Below, one piece after another: positions 25,818 through 33,615 of a DNA stretch of 40,707 nt (its first letter is position 1; each line of letters starts with the position of its first letter). This stretch comes from Hyphomicrobiaceae bacterium (GTDB taxonomy: Bacteria > Pseudomonadota > Alphaproteobacteria > Rhizobiales > Hyphomicrobiaceae), in contig JAGRKS010000085.1 of assembly GCA_020442185.1 (NCBI GenBank), positions 12,229 through 52,935 on the forward strand. Direction: 5' to 3'. Position numbers and translations under genes: made by a program. The notes beneath the pieces were generated by a model, which was given only the letters and a program-made list of their open reading frames with translations, did not search any database and was not told the origin of the DNA.

Positions 25818-27602
25818 TCAGAGCGGCCAGACCAGCAGGATCATCGGCACGCCGACGGCGACGACGATGATCTCGAGCGGCAGCCCGAGCCGCCAATAGT
25901 CACCGAAGCCGTAACCGCCTGGCCCCATGATCAGCGTGTTGTTCTTGTGTCCGATGGGTGTGAGGAACGCACACGAGGCGGCAATGGCGACGGCCATCAG
26001 GAACGGATCCGGATTGACGCCGAGTTTGCTTGCGACGTCGACGGCGATCGGTGCCGCGACTAGCGCCGTCGCCGTGTTGTTGAGCACGTCCGAGAGCGTC
26101 ATCGTCAGTGCCATCATGATGGTCAGCACCGCCCAGTTCGGCAGACCTGTCGAGATGTCGACGAGGCCCTTTGCCAGGATCGCGGTCGCCCCCGACGTTT
26201 CGAGTGCGGCACCGATCGGTATCAGCGACCCGATCAGCACGACCACCGGCCACTCGATCGTCTCGTAAAGCTGGCGCAGCGGCACGATGCCGATCAGAAC
26301 ATAGAGAACCGCAACCAGGGCCAGCGCCACCGGCAGATAGAGTAGGCCGACGCTCGAGAGCGCTATCGCCCCGGCGAATAGCCCACTCGCCAATAGCGCT
26401 CGGCTGCGATCCTGCTTCTCGAGGCCGCGCTCGCGCAGCGGCAGCACGCCGGTCGATTCGACGAATAGTCCGACCCGGGAGGCCGGCATCAGGATGAGCA
26501 GCACGTCGCCCGCCCGCATTGGCGTCCGTCGCACACGGTTCTCGACGCGACGGCCTTGTCGCGAGATGCCGATCAGCCAGACGCCGAAGCGATCGACCAG
26601 TTGCAACGAAGCACTCGTGCGCCCCTCGATCGTGGCGCCCGGACGGACCACGACCTCGACCAGCTCGAGGTCCGCCTCTTCAATCTCGACGAGGTGGCGC
26701 TCCTTGTCGACGTAGGCGAGCTTGTGTTCACTCGCAAACTTGTCGAGCTTATCGGCGGCCGCTTCGATCAGCAGAACATCGCCCGCTTGCGCCCTGATCC
26801 AGCCGGCTGCGTGCGGCAGGCGCTCGTGGTTGCGGATGACACCGAGTACGGTGATCTCCGCTTCGGCCGCGAGTTGATCGATTTCGGCCAGTGGCTTGCC
26901 TGAAAAGGTTGATGCTTCGGCGACGCTCAGTTCGGCGATGTAGTCGTCGAGCTTGAACGGTTCGCCCGTCCGGGCGGCGGCATTGGCCGGCACGGGGATC
27001 AACCGCCAGCCGATGGTTGCGATGAAGACAACACCCACCGCGGCGCAGACGAATCCGACAGGCGCGAAATCGAACATCTGGAATGGCGCGCCCAGTGAGC
27101 GCTCGCGAAACGTCGAGATGATGATATTGGGCGGCGTTCCGATGAGCGTTACGAGGCCGCCGAGGATGGTCGCGAAGGATAGTGGCATCAGCGTCAGCCC
27201 GGGCGAACGTTTCGCCTTGCGAGCGGCCTCGATGTCGACCGGCATCAGCAGCGCCAAAGCACCGACGTTGTTCATGAATGACGACAGCACGGCGCCGAGG
27301 CTCGAGACCGCCGCGATATGCGTCGAAACGCTTGCGCCGGCGCGCAGGATGAAGCGGGCGATGAGGTCTACGGCGCCAGAGGCCGCCAGGCCGTGACTGA
27401 CGACGAGCACCAGGGCAATGATGACCGTTGCCGGGTGTCCGAAACCTTCGAAGGCTTTTTCGCCGGGTACAATGCCCAGGATGACCGCCGTCACCAGCGC
27501 CCCGAACGCCACCACATCGTAGCGGATGCGGCCCCAAACCAGCATGGCGAGCAGCGCCACCATGAGGCCAAGAACCGTCAGTTGCTCAGGTTGGAAAGAC
27601 AT
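25818..27602 (-). CDS. SLC13/DASS-family permease with two TrkA-C (RCK_C) domains
   Basis: A 594-residue inner-membrane transporter, probably for a dicarboxylate, sulfate or another small anion. The first membrane half (residues 1-180) has GFGHPATVIIALVLVVSHGL, ALLMPVDIEAARK and GLVTLIGTPPNIIISTFRE, the last being the family signature (SNT-like clamshell motif). Two soluble TrkA-C domains follow (about 205-370), seen as LAEIDQLAAEAEITVLGVIR and VVVRPGATIEGRTSASL; they often bind nucleotides or ligands and gate transport. The second membrane half has LIGSLIPIGAALETSGATAI, VLNNTATALVAAPIAVDVAS and FLTPIGHKNNTLIMGPGGY. ATG 27602 places the first helix right after a short tail. It stands in its own transcript. 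Confidence 0.88.
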   Translation of the reverse strand: MSFQPEQLTVLGLMVALLAMLVWGRIRYDVVAFGALVTAVILGIVPGEKAFEGFGHPATVIIALVLVVSHGLAASGAVDLIARFILRAGASVSTHIAAVSSLGAVLSSFMNNVGALALLMPVDIEAARKAKRSPGLTLMPLSFATILGGLVTLIGTPPNIIISTFRERSLGAPFQMFDFAPVGFVCAAVGVVFIATIGWRLIPVPANAAARTGEPFKLDDYIAELSVAEASTFSGKPLAEIDQLAAEAEITVLGVIRNHERLPHAAGWIRAQAGDVLLIEAAADKLDKFASEHKLAYVDKERHLVEIEEADLELVEVVVRPGATIEGRTSASLQLVDRFGVWLIGISRQGRRVENRVRRTPMRAGDVLLILMPASRVGLFVESTGVLPLRERGLEKQDRSRALLASGLFAGAIALSSVGLLYLPVALALVAVLYVLIGIVPLRQLYETIEWPVVVLIGSLIPIGAALETSGATAILAKGLVDISTGLPNWAVLTIMMALTMTLSDVLNNTATALVAAPIAVDVASKLGVNPDPFLMAVAIAASCAFLTPIGHKNNTLIMGPGGYGFGDYWRLGLPLEIIVVAVGVPMILLVWPL

Positions 27603-27961
27603 GTCGACCGTTGTCCGTGGTTGCGAGCAGAAACGCAATCACGTTGAAGCGGTTCCTAGTGTTCCAGGTTCACTGACGCTCGACGACCTTCGCCCGGAAC
27701 TAATCGTCAGATCCAGAACACACGGACAGCCGAATTGCCGAACTGATGATCGCAGACCTGGTTAGGGCGCTTCTTTACGCCCTAGGCTCTGCCGGCCCGC
27801 CGCGCGCCATTCCATGCGATTTGCCATGAGATTTGACGAACATCCGGCAAGCGTTCTGGAGGTCGTGCGGCTGCGGCGATCCGCCGGTATCTGGGGCGCG
27901 CGCCACTTGCCAGAGAATGGTGCGCCCGTTGTGGCGGGGCAGACGTGCCAAGTGGCTGGCG
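27603..27961. other. about 360-bp intergenic region with small hairpin
   Basis: No gene is seen here. It separates the transporter start from the stop of the small Cys-rich gene, both on -. A 7-bp hairpin (TAGGGCG 27763-27769, CGCCCTA 27778-27784, 8-nt loop) could end the Cys-rich transcript. The bases nearer the transporter should contain its promoter. A long frame over 27762-28232 (-) has shadow-like composition and runs through the Cys-rich gene in another frame. Confidence 0.45.
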
Positions 27962-28204
27962 TCAGAGCAGCCCGGCCGAGGCGATTTCCTTCTTGCAGCG
28001 CATGCCGAGCTTCATGAACTTCGAGATCACGCAGCTTTTGACCTTGGAAACGGTCGGGTTTTGCCCGACGCACAGGCGGCGCACGTCGCTTTCGCAGGCG
28101 GCGCGCAGCTGGGGCGTCACCTCGGGCGGCAACTTGAAGCTCTCGCCAGCCATCGCTGGAACGGAAAACACCAGGAAAACAGTGGTGAAGCCGATTTTTC
28201 GCAT
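27962..28204 (-). CDS. small exported cysteine-rich protein
   Basis: An 80-residue protein with a clear signal peptide (RKIGFTTVFLVFSVPAMA, cleavage likely after AMA) and a mature part of about 60 residues. The mature part has four cysteines spaced C-x7-C-x12-C-x11-C (AACESDVRRLC, KVKSC, LGMRCKKE). This spacing resembles the Cys-rich repeat seen in small alphaproteobacterial exported proteins (Cys_rich_FGFR-like), so two disulphides in the periplasm are likely. The function is unknown. ATG 28204 gives a tight signal peptide; an ATG at 28225 adds seven residues and cannot be excluded. It stands alone on -. Confidence 0.72.
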   Translation of the reverse strand: MRKIGFTTVFLVFSVPAMAGESFKLPPEVTPQLRAACESDVRRLCVGQNPTVSKVKSCVISKFMKLGMRCKKEIASAGLL

Positions 28205-28559
28205 GTCGGACCCCCGAACCCTCATCTCTCAAACTCTTATGCGATCAGTCGGCCCGTCGGAGTTCCTAGAGGTCGAATGATCGCCGCCCGCGTTCTACCG
28301 GCAAGGCGACGGTCGCAAGGAGCATGCCGGCCGGTTCAATAAAAGGGCGGAACGGCCTTCTGCGACAGCGCACCGCATGAACTTTGGTTAACCGTTTTAT
28401 GACGTCACTGTATAGGCAACATTTTTCGGGCGACTTTGACATGAGCCAACCGCGCGGGGGCAAATCCGCGCAGTCTGCCGCGACAAAATCGAAGCGAAGC
28501 CTTGCCGTCGAGCACGTCGACCGTGCCTGGAGCTGCCCGGACGCCGGTGCTGTCGTCAC
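28205..28559. other. 355-bp intergenic region, no gene seen
   Basis: This lies between the Cys-rich gene and the stop of methylmalonate-semialdehyde dehydrogenase, both on -. It should hold the promoter of the Cys-rich gene. The stretch around 28385-28435 (TTAACCGTTTTATGACGTCACTG) is less GC-rich and contains the palindrome TGACGTCA. An open frame on + from about 28441 has no support beyond length. Confidence 0.45.
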
Positions 28560-30059
28560 TCACTTCATGGTCGGGATCGAGAACTCGGCTTCGTCCTTGA
28601 TGCCCGACGGCCAGCGCGCGGTGACCGTCTTCGTCTTGGTATAGAAGCGGATCGAATCCGGCCCGTGCTGGTTCAGATCGCCGAAGCCGGATCGCTTCCA
28701 GCCGCCGAACGTGTAGTAGGCGAGCGGCACCGGTATCGGCACGTTGATGCCGACCATGCCGACATTCACCTTGGCTGCGAAGTCGCGCGCGGCATCGCCG
28801 TCCCGCGTGAATATCGCAACGCCGTTGCCGTACTCGTGCTCGTTCGGCAAACGCAACGCTTCGGCATAATCGCGCGCGCGCACCACCGAGAGGACCGGCC
28901 CGAAGATCTCCTCCTTGTAGATCCGCATGTCGGCCGTCACGTGGTCGAATAGGCAGCCGCCCATGTAGAACCCGCCTTCATAGCCCTGCATGCGGAAATC
29001 GCGACCGTCGACCAGCAGCTTCGCACCCTCCGAGACACCGAGGTCGACGTAGCCCTTCACCTTGGCGAGATGCTGCGCGGTGACGAGCGGACCGAAATCG
29101 GCGTCGAGCGCCGTCGATGGTCCGACCTTCAGGGCTTCGACGCGCGGCACCAGCTTCTCGATCAGCCGTTCGGCCGTCGCCTCGCCGACAGGCACCGCAA
29201 CCGAGATCGCCATGCAGCGCTCGCCCGCCGAGCCATATCCCGCGCCGATCAGCGCGTTGACGGCCTGGTCCATGTCCGCGTCGGGCAGAATGATCATGTG
29301 GTTCTTGGCGCCACCGAAACACGCGGCACGCTTACCCGTCGCGGCGCTCCGCGCATAGACGTACTGGGCGATATCCGACGAGCCGACGAAGCCGACGGCC
29401 ATGATGTCGGGATCGTCGAGGATGGCATCGACCGCTTCCTTGTCGCCGTTGACGACGTTGAAGATGCCGGCCGGCAGACCGGCTTCCATGAATAGCTCCG
29501 CAAGCATCATCGGCACCGAGGGGTCCCGCTCGGATGGCTTCAGGATGAAAGCGTTGCCGCATGCGATCGCGGGAGCTGCCTTCCACAAGGGTATCATCGC
29601 GGGGAAGTTGAAGGGCGTGATGCCGGCGACAACGCCGAGAGGCTGGCGCATGGAGTAGATGTCGATGCTAGGCCCCGCGCCGTCGGTGAATTCACCTTTC
29701 ATCAGATGCGCAATGCCGCATGCGAACTCGGCCACCTCGAGCCCGCGCTGGATGTCGCCCTTGGCATCGGCGACAACCTTGCCGTGTTCGCGCGCGAGGA
29801 CGTCGGCGAGCTTGTCCATGTCGCGGTTCAGCAGCTCGACGAACTTCATCATGACCCGTGCGCGGCGCTGCGGATTGGTTGCCGCCCAATCGGCTTGTGC
29901 GGCCTTTGCGTCGAGCACCGCCTGGCGCACCTCCGTCGCCCCCGCGAGGGCCACATGGGCGGCGACTTCGCCCGTCATCGGCCAGAAAACCTCGCCATGT
30001 CGGCCGGACGCGCCAGCCACTTGCCTGCCGCCGATGAAGTGTCCGATCTCGCGCGCCAT
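28560..30059 (-). CDS. mmsA: CoA-acylating methylmalonate-semialdehyde dehydrogenase
   Basis: This 499-residue NAD- and CoA-dependent aldehyde dehydrogenase converts methylmalonate or malonate semialdehyde to propionyl- or acetyl-CoA, in valine, beta-alanine or inositol breakdown. The ALDH motifs VVAGITPFNFPAMIPLW (with N151), AFILKPSERDP and the nucleophile C282 in GSAGERCMAIS are present. FGGAKNHMIILPDADMD replaces the ELGGK motif of ordinary ALDHs; loss of that glutamate is the hallmark of the CoA-acylating MMSDH branch. ATG 30059 has GGAGG seven bases upstream, so the much longer in-frame extension to 30641 is rejected. It is divergent from a LysR regulator that probably controls it. The C-terminus is complete. 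Confidence 0.93.
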   Translation of the reverse strand: MAREIGHFIGGRQVAGASGRHGEVFWPMTGEVAAHVALAGATEVRQAVLDAKAAQADWAATNPQRRARVMMKFVELLNRDMDKLADVLAREHGKVVADAKGDIQRGLEVAEFACGIAHLMKGEFTDGAGPSIDIYSMRQPLGVVAGITPFNFPAMIPLWKAAPAIACGNAFILKPSERDPSVPMMLAELFMEAGLPAGIFNVVNGDKEAVDAILDDPDIMAVGFVGSSDIAQYVYARSAATGKRAACFGGAKNHMIILPDADMDQAVNALIGAGYGSAGERCMAISVAVPVGEATAERLIEKLVPRVEALKVGPSTALDADFGPLVTAQHLAKVKGYVDLGVSEGAKLLVDGRDFRMQGYEGGFYMGGCLFDHVTADMRIYKEEIFGPVLSVVRARDYAEALRLPNEHEYGNGVAIFTRDGDAARDFAAKVNVGMVGINVPIPVPLAYYTFGGWKRSGFGDLNQHGPDSIRFYTKTKTVTARWPSGIKDEAEFSIPTMK

Positions 30060-30115
30060 GAGCGTCCTCCGCGTTTTTGTTGTTGTGTCCGAATACTCAA
30101 TGGCGCTTTTAATCG

Positions 30116-30126
30116 ATTGCAGCAAT
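30116..30126. promoter_or_regulatory. candidate LysR operator between divergent genes
   Basis: ATTGC-A-GCAAT is a perfect 5-1-5 dyad in the 88-bp gap between the dehydrogenase start (30059, -) and the LysR start (30148, +). Its place fits autoregulation plus control of mmsA, as is usual for divergent LysR genes. The dyad is short and does not extend into a full T-N11-A box, so this is only a candidate. Confidence 0.35.
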
Positions 30127-30147
30127 TCGCATGGAAGCCGATCCGTT

Positions 30148-31086
30148 ATGCAGAAAAGCAGGCACGGGGTCGATTGGGATCTCCTTCGGATATTTCTCCA
30201 GGTCGCCCGCGCCGGCCAGTTCCTTGCGGCGTCGCGCCGTCTGGGTCTCGACCAGGCGACGGTCACGCGGCGTATCCGTGCGCTCGAAGCGGCGCTGGGC
30301 GTGCGGCTGTTCGACCGGCGTCCGGCCGGATCGGCATTGACGGCCGCCGGCCAGCGGCTGATTGCCCACGCCGAGCGGATCGAGGCCGAGGTTCTCGGGC
30401 TTTCGTCGGCTTTCGCCCAGGAGGGCGCGCGCATCGACGGCGCGGTGCGCGTTGGCGCGCCGGACGGCTTCGGCACGCTGTTCCTGGCGGCGCGGCTGGT
30501 GCCCCTGGTCGAACGCCATCCCGCACTCGAAGTACAACTCGTGCCGGTGCCACGCAGCTTTTCGCTGTCGCGCCGCGAAGCCGATATCGCGATCACGGTC
30601 GAGCGGCCCGCGGAAGGCCGCCTCCGTGTCCAGAAGCTCACCGACTACGCGCTTTCACTCTATGCGAGCCGCGGCTATCTCGATCAGGCGCCTGCCTTGC
30701 GATCGCGGCAGGATCTCGCGCGCCATCGCCATGTCACCTATGTCTCTGATTTGCTGTTTGCACCGTCGCTCGATTTCCGCCAGGACCTCGGCCTCGGCGA
30801 CGCACCGGAGTTCCAGTGTGCGAGCGTCCTCGGCCAGATCGAGGCGGTGAGAAGCGGCATGGGCATTGGACTGTTGCACGACTACGCGGTCGCGCGTGTC
30901 GACGGCGCCGTCAGGTCGGGGATCGTCAACGTGCTGCCGAAAATCCGCTTCACGCGCAGCTACTGGATCGTGACGCATGCCGACATCGCGCAGTCTGCCG
31001 CCGTCCGGGCCGTCCACGACTATATCGTCGCGATAACGCGCGAGGCACGCATCAGCTTCATCGGGAGGCGCGACGCGGCGGGGTGA
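30148..31086 (+). CDS. LysR-family transcriptional regulator
   Basis: A 312-residue DNA-binding regulator. The winged helix-turn-helix covers about residues 7-65: WDLLRIFLQVARAGQFLAAS, then LGLDQATVTRRIRALEAALG and VRLFDRRPAG. The substrate-binding domain starts near residue 92 (DGAVRVGAPDGFGTLFLAAR) and includes the usual strand VEAVRSGMGIGLLHDYAV near the end. It is divergent from methylmalonate-semialdehyde dehydrogenase with only 88 bp between starts, so it most likely regulates that gene in response to an amino-acid or acyl intermediate. The in-frame ORF extends far upstream, but it covers the other gene; ATG 30148 gives the normal length. Confidence 0.9.
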   Translation: MQKSRHGVDWDLLRIFLQVARAGQFLAASRRLGLDQATVTRRIRALEAALGVRLFDRRPAGSALTAAGQRLIAHAERIEAEVLGLSSAFAQEGARIDGAVRVGAPDGFGTLFLAARLVPLVERHPALEVQLVPVPRSFSLSRREADIAITVERPAEGRLRVQKLTDYALSLYASRGYLDQAPALRSRQDLARHRHVTYVSDLLFAPSLDFRQDLGLGDAPEFQCASVLGQIEAVRSGMGIGLLHDYAVARVDGAVRSGIVNVLPKIRFTRSYWIVTHADIAQSAAVRAVHDYIVAITREARISFIGRRDAAG

Positions 31087-31144
31087 TGTCTTCGGCCGAG
31101 GACATCAATTCATGACACCGCCCATTCGGCATAGGGCTCAAGCA

Positions 31145-31231
31145 ATGGCACGCGCCAGATTGATCGTGCTCGGGCGCGGGCACTCCGTCGGGCGCGGTCT
31201 CTACAATGGGCGCGGCGTTTCCGTCGGGTGA
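31145..31231 (+). CDS. possible 28-residue Gly/Arg repeat peptide
   Basis: A short frame from ATG 31145 to TGA 31229-31231. Three copies of GGGCGCGG start exactly 18 bases apart (31172, 31190, 31208) and stay in frame, giving GRGHSV-GRGLYN-GRGVSV-G after a hydrophobic start (MARARLIVLG). AGGG lies eight bases before the ATG, a usable ribosome site. It lies 58 bases after the LysR stop on the same strand. Nothing similar is known to me; a chance frame over an imperfect 18-bp tandem repeat is the main alternative. Confidence 0.3.
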   Translation: MARARLIVLGRGHSVGRGLYNGRGVSVG

Positions 31232-31310
31232 TGCGGTTCGTGGGCGCGTTCGCTAGAGCTTGCCCGACGCATTGCAATGGCGATGGCAATTATGATGCCG
31301 GGTGCCTGGT

Positions 31311-31781
31311 CTAGCCGCCGTCTGCGATCTTGAAGACGCGCTGCAGTGCTTCCGCGACGCGGACGCTATCGAGATCGTCCTTGTGGATCACATCGTCGGC
31401 ACCGGCTTCCTTCAGAACGGTCCGGCGCTGGCGTGTCACCTGGCCGCTGACGACGATGACGGGCCGGTCGTATCCGGCACGCCTCAGAAACGGCAGCGTC
31501 TGCGTGGCATTGTCACTCGGCTTCAGGACGTCGTCGAGAAAGATGACATCGGGCTTGCGCACCATCACTTCGTCGATGGCGCGGCCGAGCGTCGCCGCGC
31601 GCCGGATCTCGACCTCATAGCCGAACATCAAATGCAGCGTCGCCTTCAACCGGTCGGCATCGAATGTCTCGTCGTCGACGATGAGGATGTCGTGAAGCGC
31701 CGGAAGCCCCGAGCGCTGCTTCGTGACGCCGCTGCGCTTGGCAAGATAGTCGCCGCCGGTTTTGGTTGATGATGCTCCCAT
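31311..31781 (-). CDS. stand-alone response-regulator receiver protein
   Basis: A 156-residue protein made of one CheY-like receiver with an N-terminal tail of about 30 residues (GASSTKTGGDYLAKRSG). The receiver has the acidic pair in ILIVDDETFDAD, the phospho-acceptor aspartate in DVIFLDDVLKPSD, the switch serine in PVIVVSGQ and the lysine in DVIHKDD. No output domain follows, so it would act by protein contact or as a phosphate shuttle. ATG 31781 is chosen; an upstream in-frame start at 31862 adds a basic tail. It is downstream of the histidine kinase gene (174 bases), which is its likely partner, though a candidate promoter in the gap (31902-31930) would allow separate expression. Confidence 0.88.
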   Translation of the reverse strand: MGASSTKTGGDYLAKRSGVTKQRSGLPALHDILIVDDETFDADRLKATLHLMFGYEVEIRRAATLGRAIDEVMVRKPDVIFLDDVLKPSDNATQTLPFLRRAGYDRPVIVVSGQVTRQRRTVLKEAGADDVIHKDDLDSVRVAEALQRVFKIADGG

Positions 31782-31901
31782 GGCCCTTCGATCCTCGGGA
31801 CCGAACTCCCTTCCCAGATTTGAAGTCGCTCTTCGAGCCAATAGCGACCTTTCGCGGGGCAAGCAATCATATGTCTGTTTGAACGATGTAATTCAGCCGT
31901 T

Positions 31902-31930
31902 ACGATAAACGTGTTGCGATTGAGCTTCAA
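31902..31930 (-). promoter_or_regulatory. candidate sigma70-type promoter for the receiver gene
   Basis: On the minus strand TTGAAG (31930-31925) and TATCGT (31907-31902) are separated by 17 bases, each matching four of six consensus bases. It lies in an AT-rich gap 120 bases before the receiver start. Two weak hexamers can arise by chance. Confidence 0.3.
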
Positions 31931-31954
31931 CGTTTTGTGGATGATTTGGAGCAA

Positions 31955-33100
31955 TCAACCGCGAATGACTTCAGGCCATCTGAGGGTAAAGACGGTGCCG
32001 CGACGGATCGCCGGGTCAGATCGGATATAGAGTGAACCGCCGATCTGCTCGACGGTGCGAGCGACGAACGCAAGGCCCATGCCCGTGCTGGCACCATCGG
32101 CGGAGGCTGTTCGGAAGGGGAGCAACACAGCTTCGTGCAAATGTGGTGGAATGCCCGGGCCGTCGTCGCCGACATCGATTTCGAGGGCTCCCGTGACGCG
32201 GCGCGCGCAAATCGTAATCGATCCCTCGACGCGGTCGTGATGCTTCACGGCATTCTCGGTGAGATTGCGGATCACGAGGTCGAGCGGCGCGCGCGCTGTC
32301 TCGAGTGTCGGCCAATCGCCCTGGATCGATACGGTGAAACCCGGCGGCACCGTGAGAGACCGCACGACGACATCGATCACGGCGCGTGTGTCGACGACTT
32401 CGACAGTATCGGATTTGCGCCCGACACTCGCGTAGTCGAGCAGCGCCGTCATCATGTCGGACATTCGCCGCGTGCGCTGTGTGATTTCATCGAGGCGTTG
32501 GCGTGCGGCCGCAATGTCGCCCGCCGCGATCATGGGCGCCATGTCCTCGGCCGCATAGCGCAGCGCCCTGAGCGGTGCCTTGAGATCGTGCGAGATCACC
32601 GCGGCGAAATCCTCGAGGTCGCGGTTCGCACGCTCGAGTTCGATGTTGGCTCTCGCCAGTTCGCGCGATTTCGCCGCCAGCTCGGATTCCGCGATGAGGC
32701 GTGCCCGCATCTGCTGCGAGAGCTCTGCTTCGAGATCCGACCTTGAAACCGAACGCGCGAGCAGCATGAGGAAGTGCTGCCCCTCGACGAACCAGAAGAT
32801 CGTGATGTTGAGGCGGGGCAGATCGCCGCTGCCGGTCTTGATCGCAACCGCCGGCAGGTCGAGGACATGGCCCGGCGCATCGCGCAGGCTGAGGATATCG
32901 CCCTCGAGGCCGGTCAATGGCAGACAGGCTTCGGCGACCGGCTCGCCGATCTCGACGAAGGACGCGAGACCGCCGTATCTGGCGGAGGTCACGAGGTCGG
33001 GACCGAACCAGACGAGGCCGTAGACGTTGCGTTCCGCAAGGAGCCGGGCGGCGGCGACGAGAGGACTGGGGGCGAGCTGATAGTCGGGTTCCGGCATCAT
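31955..33100 (-). CDS. soluble PAS-type sensor histidine kinase
   Basis: A 381-residue histidine kinase with no membrane segment. The N-terminal 120 residues look like a PAS domain (AERNVYGLVWFGPDLVTSAR and then a LNITIFWFVEGQHFLMLLAR strand). A coiled coil of about 40 residues leads to the HisKA domain with H-box FAAVISHDLKAPLRALR. The ATPase part has N-box NLTENAVKHHD, G1 DVGDDGPGIPPHLHEAV, F-box-like LPFRTAS and G2 GASTGMGLAFVART. It lies eleven bases after the small GTPase gene in the same orientation, so it should be co-translated with it, and ahead of the receiver gene. With no sensor helix of its own it probably receives input from the OmpA-GTPase proteins or an internal ligand. Confidence 0.9.
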   Translation of the reverse strand: MMPEPDYQLAPSPLVAAARLLAERNVYGLVWFGPDLVTSARYGGLASFVEIGEPVAEACLPLTGLEGDILSLRDAPGHVLDLPAVAIKTGSGDLPRLNITIFWFVEGQHFLMLLARSVSRSDLEAELSQQMRARLIAESELAAKSRELARANIELERANRDLEDFAAVISHDLKAPLRALRYAAEDMAPMIAAGDIAAARQRLDEITQRTRRMSDMMTALLDYASVGRKSDTVEVVDTRAVIDVVVRSLTVPPGFTVSIQGDWPTLETARAPLDLVIRNLTENAVKHHDRVEGSITICARRVTGALEIDVGDDGPGIPPHLHEAVLLPFRTASADGASTGMGLAFVARTVEQIGGSLYIRSDPAIRRGTVFTLRWPEVIRG

Positions 33101-33111
33101 CTGAGCACGGG

Positions 33112-33615
33112 TCAGAAGCCGCGCCGGGCAATCGCCGCGGCAGCCTCGTTGAAGGCTGTACGCACGTTGTCCCCGGTCTTGGCGCTGGTCAGGAAAAGAT
33201 CGTCACGGTCGTCGGTGATCTCGGGCGGTAGGGCCGGGTCGTCGCCGGCCAGAAGGTCGATCTTGTTGACCACCAGCGCATGGTAGCGGCCGGGGAATGC
33301 CTCGCGGAAGCCGCGTGCGAGCGTCGTCATCGCCTCGAGCGTCGGGCGGCGTGTGACATCCGCGACAATAACAGCAGCTGTTGCCTGCTTCATGTAGGCG
33401 TGCCTGAAAATCGCTTCGCCGAAGTTGCCGTCGGTATCCCAGATGATGAGGCTCATCGGCGGATGCGCCGGGTTGGGCGGCACGTCGTAGCGATAGATGT
33501 CGACGCCGAGTGTCGGCAGGTATTCGGTTTCGAACTTGTCGTGAACCAGTCGCCGTACGAGCGATGATTTGCCGACGCCGATCTCGCCGAGCAGCATAAT
33601 TTTGCGAGCAGTCAT
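33112..33615 (-). CDS. Ras/Rab-like small GTPase (Roc-type, prokaryotic)
   Basis: A 167-residue small GTPase. P-loop: MLLGEIGVGKSSLVRRLV (G-x4-GKS). Switch I: EYLPTLGVDIYRYDV, with the threonine that binds magnesium. G3: LIIWDTDGNFGEAIFRHAY, where Ras has DTAGQ; here alanine is Asp and the catalytic glutamine position is Asn. G4: VVNKIDLL. G5: FLTSAKTGDN. There is no C-terminal lipid motif, so it should be cytoplasmic or recruited. The ATG (33615) overlaps the stop of the OmpA-domain gene as ATGA, which fixes this start within a much longer open frame. The next gene is a histidine kinase. Context suggests a signal switch downstream of the OmpA-domain receptor, with low intrinsic hydrolysis and a partner that activates it. 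Confidence 0.9.
   Translation of the reverse strand: MTARKIMLLGEIGVGKSSLVRRLVHDKFETEYLPTLGVDIYRYDVPPNPAHPPMSLIIWDTDGNFGEAIFRHAYMKQATAAVIVADVTRRPTLEAMTTLARGFREAFPGRYHALVVNKIDLLAGDDPALPPEITDDRDDLFLTSAKTGDNVRTAFNEAAAAIARRGF

Noticed and set aside
27762..28232. A 156-residue minus-strand frame over the Cys-rich gene
   Set aside because: The composition is Arg-rich and shadow-like, and the overlapping frame has a clear signal peptide and spaced cysteines.
28384..28644. A small plus-strand gene in the gap after the Cys-rich protein
   Set aside because: It runs into the 3' end of the dehydrogenase gene on the other strand, has no ribosome site and no regular composition.
30131..30340. An ATG at 30131 as the start of the LysR gene
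   Set aside because: It is in a different frame from the regulator. ATG 30148 is in frame and gives the normal length.
28560..30641. A 693-residue version of the methylmalonate-semialdehyde dehydrogenase with an N-terminal extension
   Set aside because: The first 194 residues are low-complexity and lie antisense to the LysR gene. A strong GGAGG ribosome site precedes ATG 30059, which gives the normal 499-residue enzyme.
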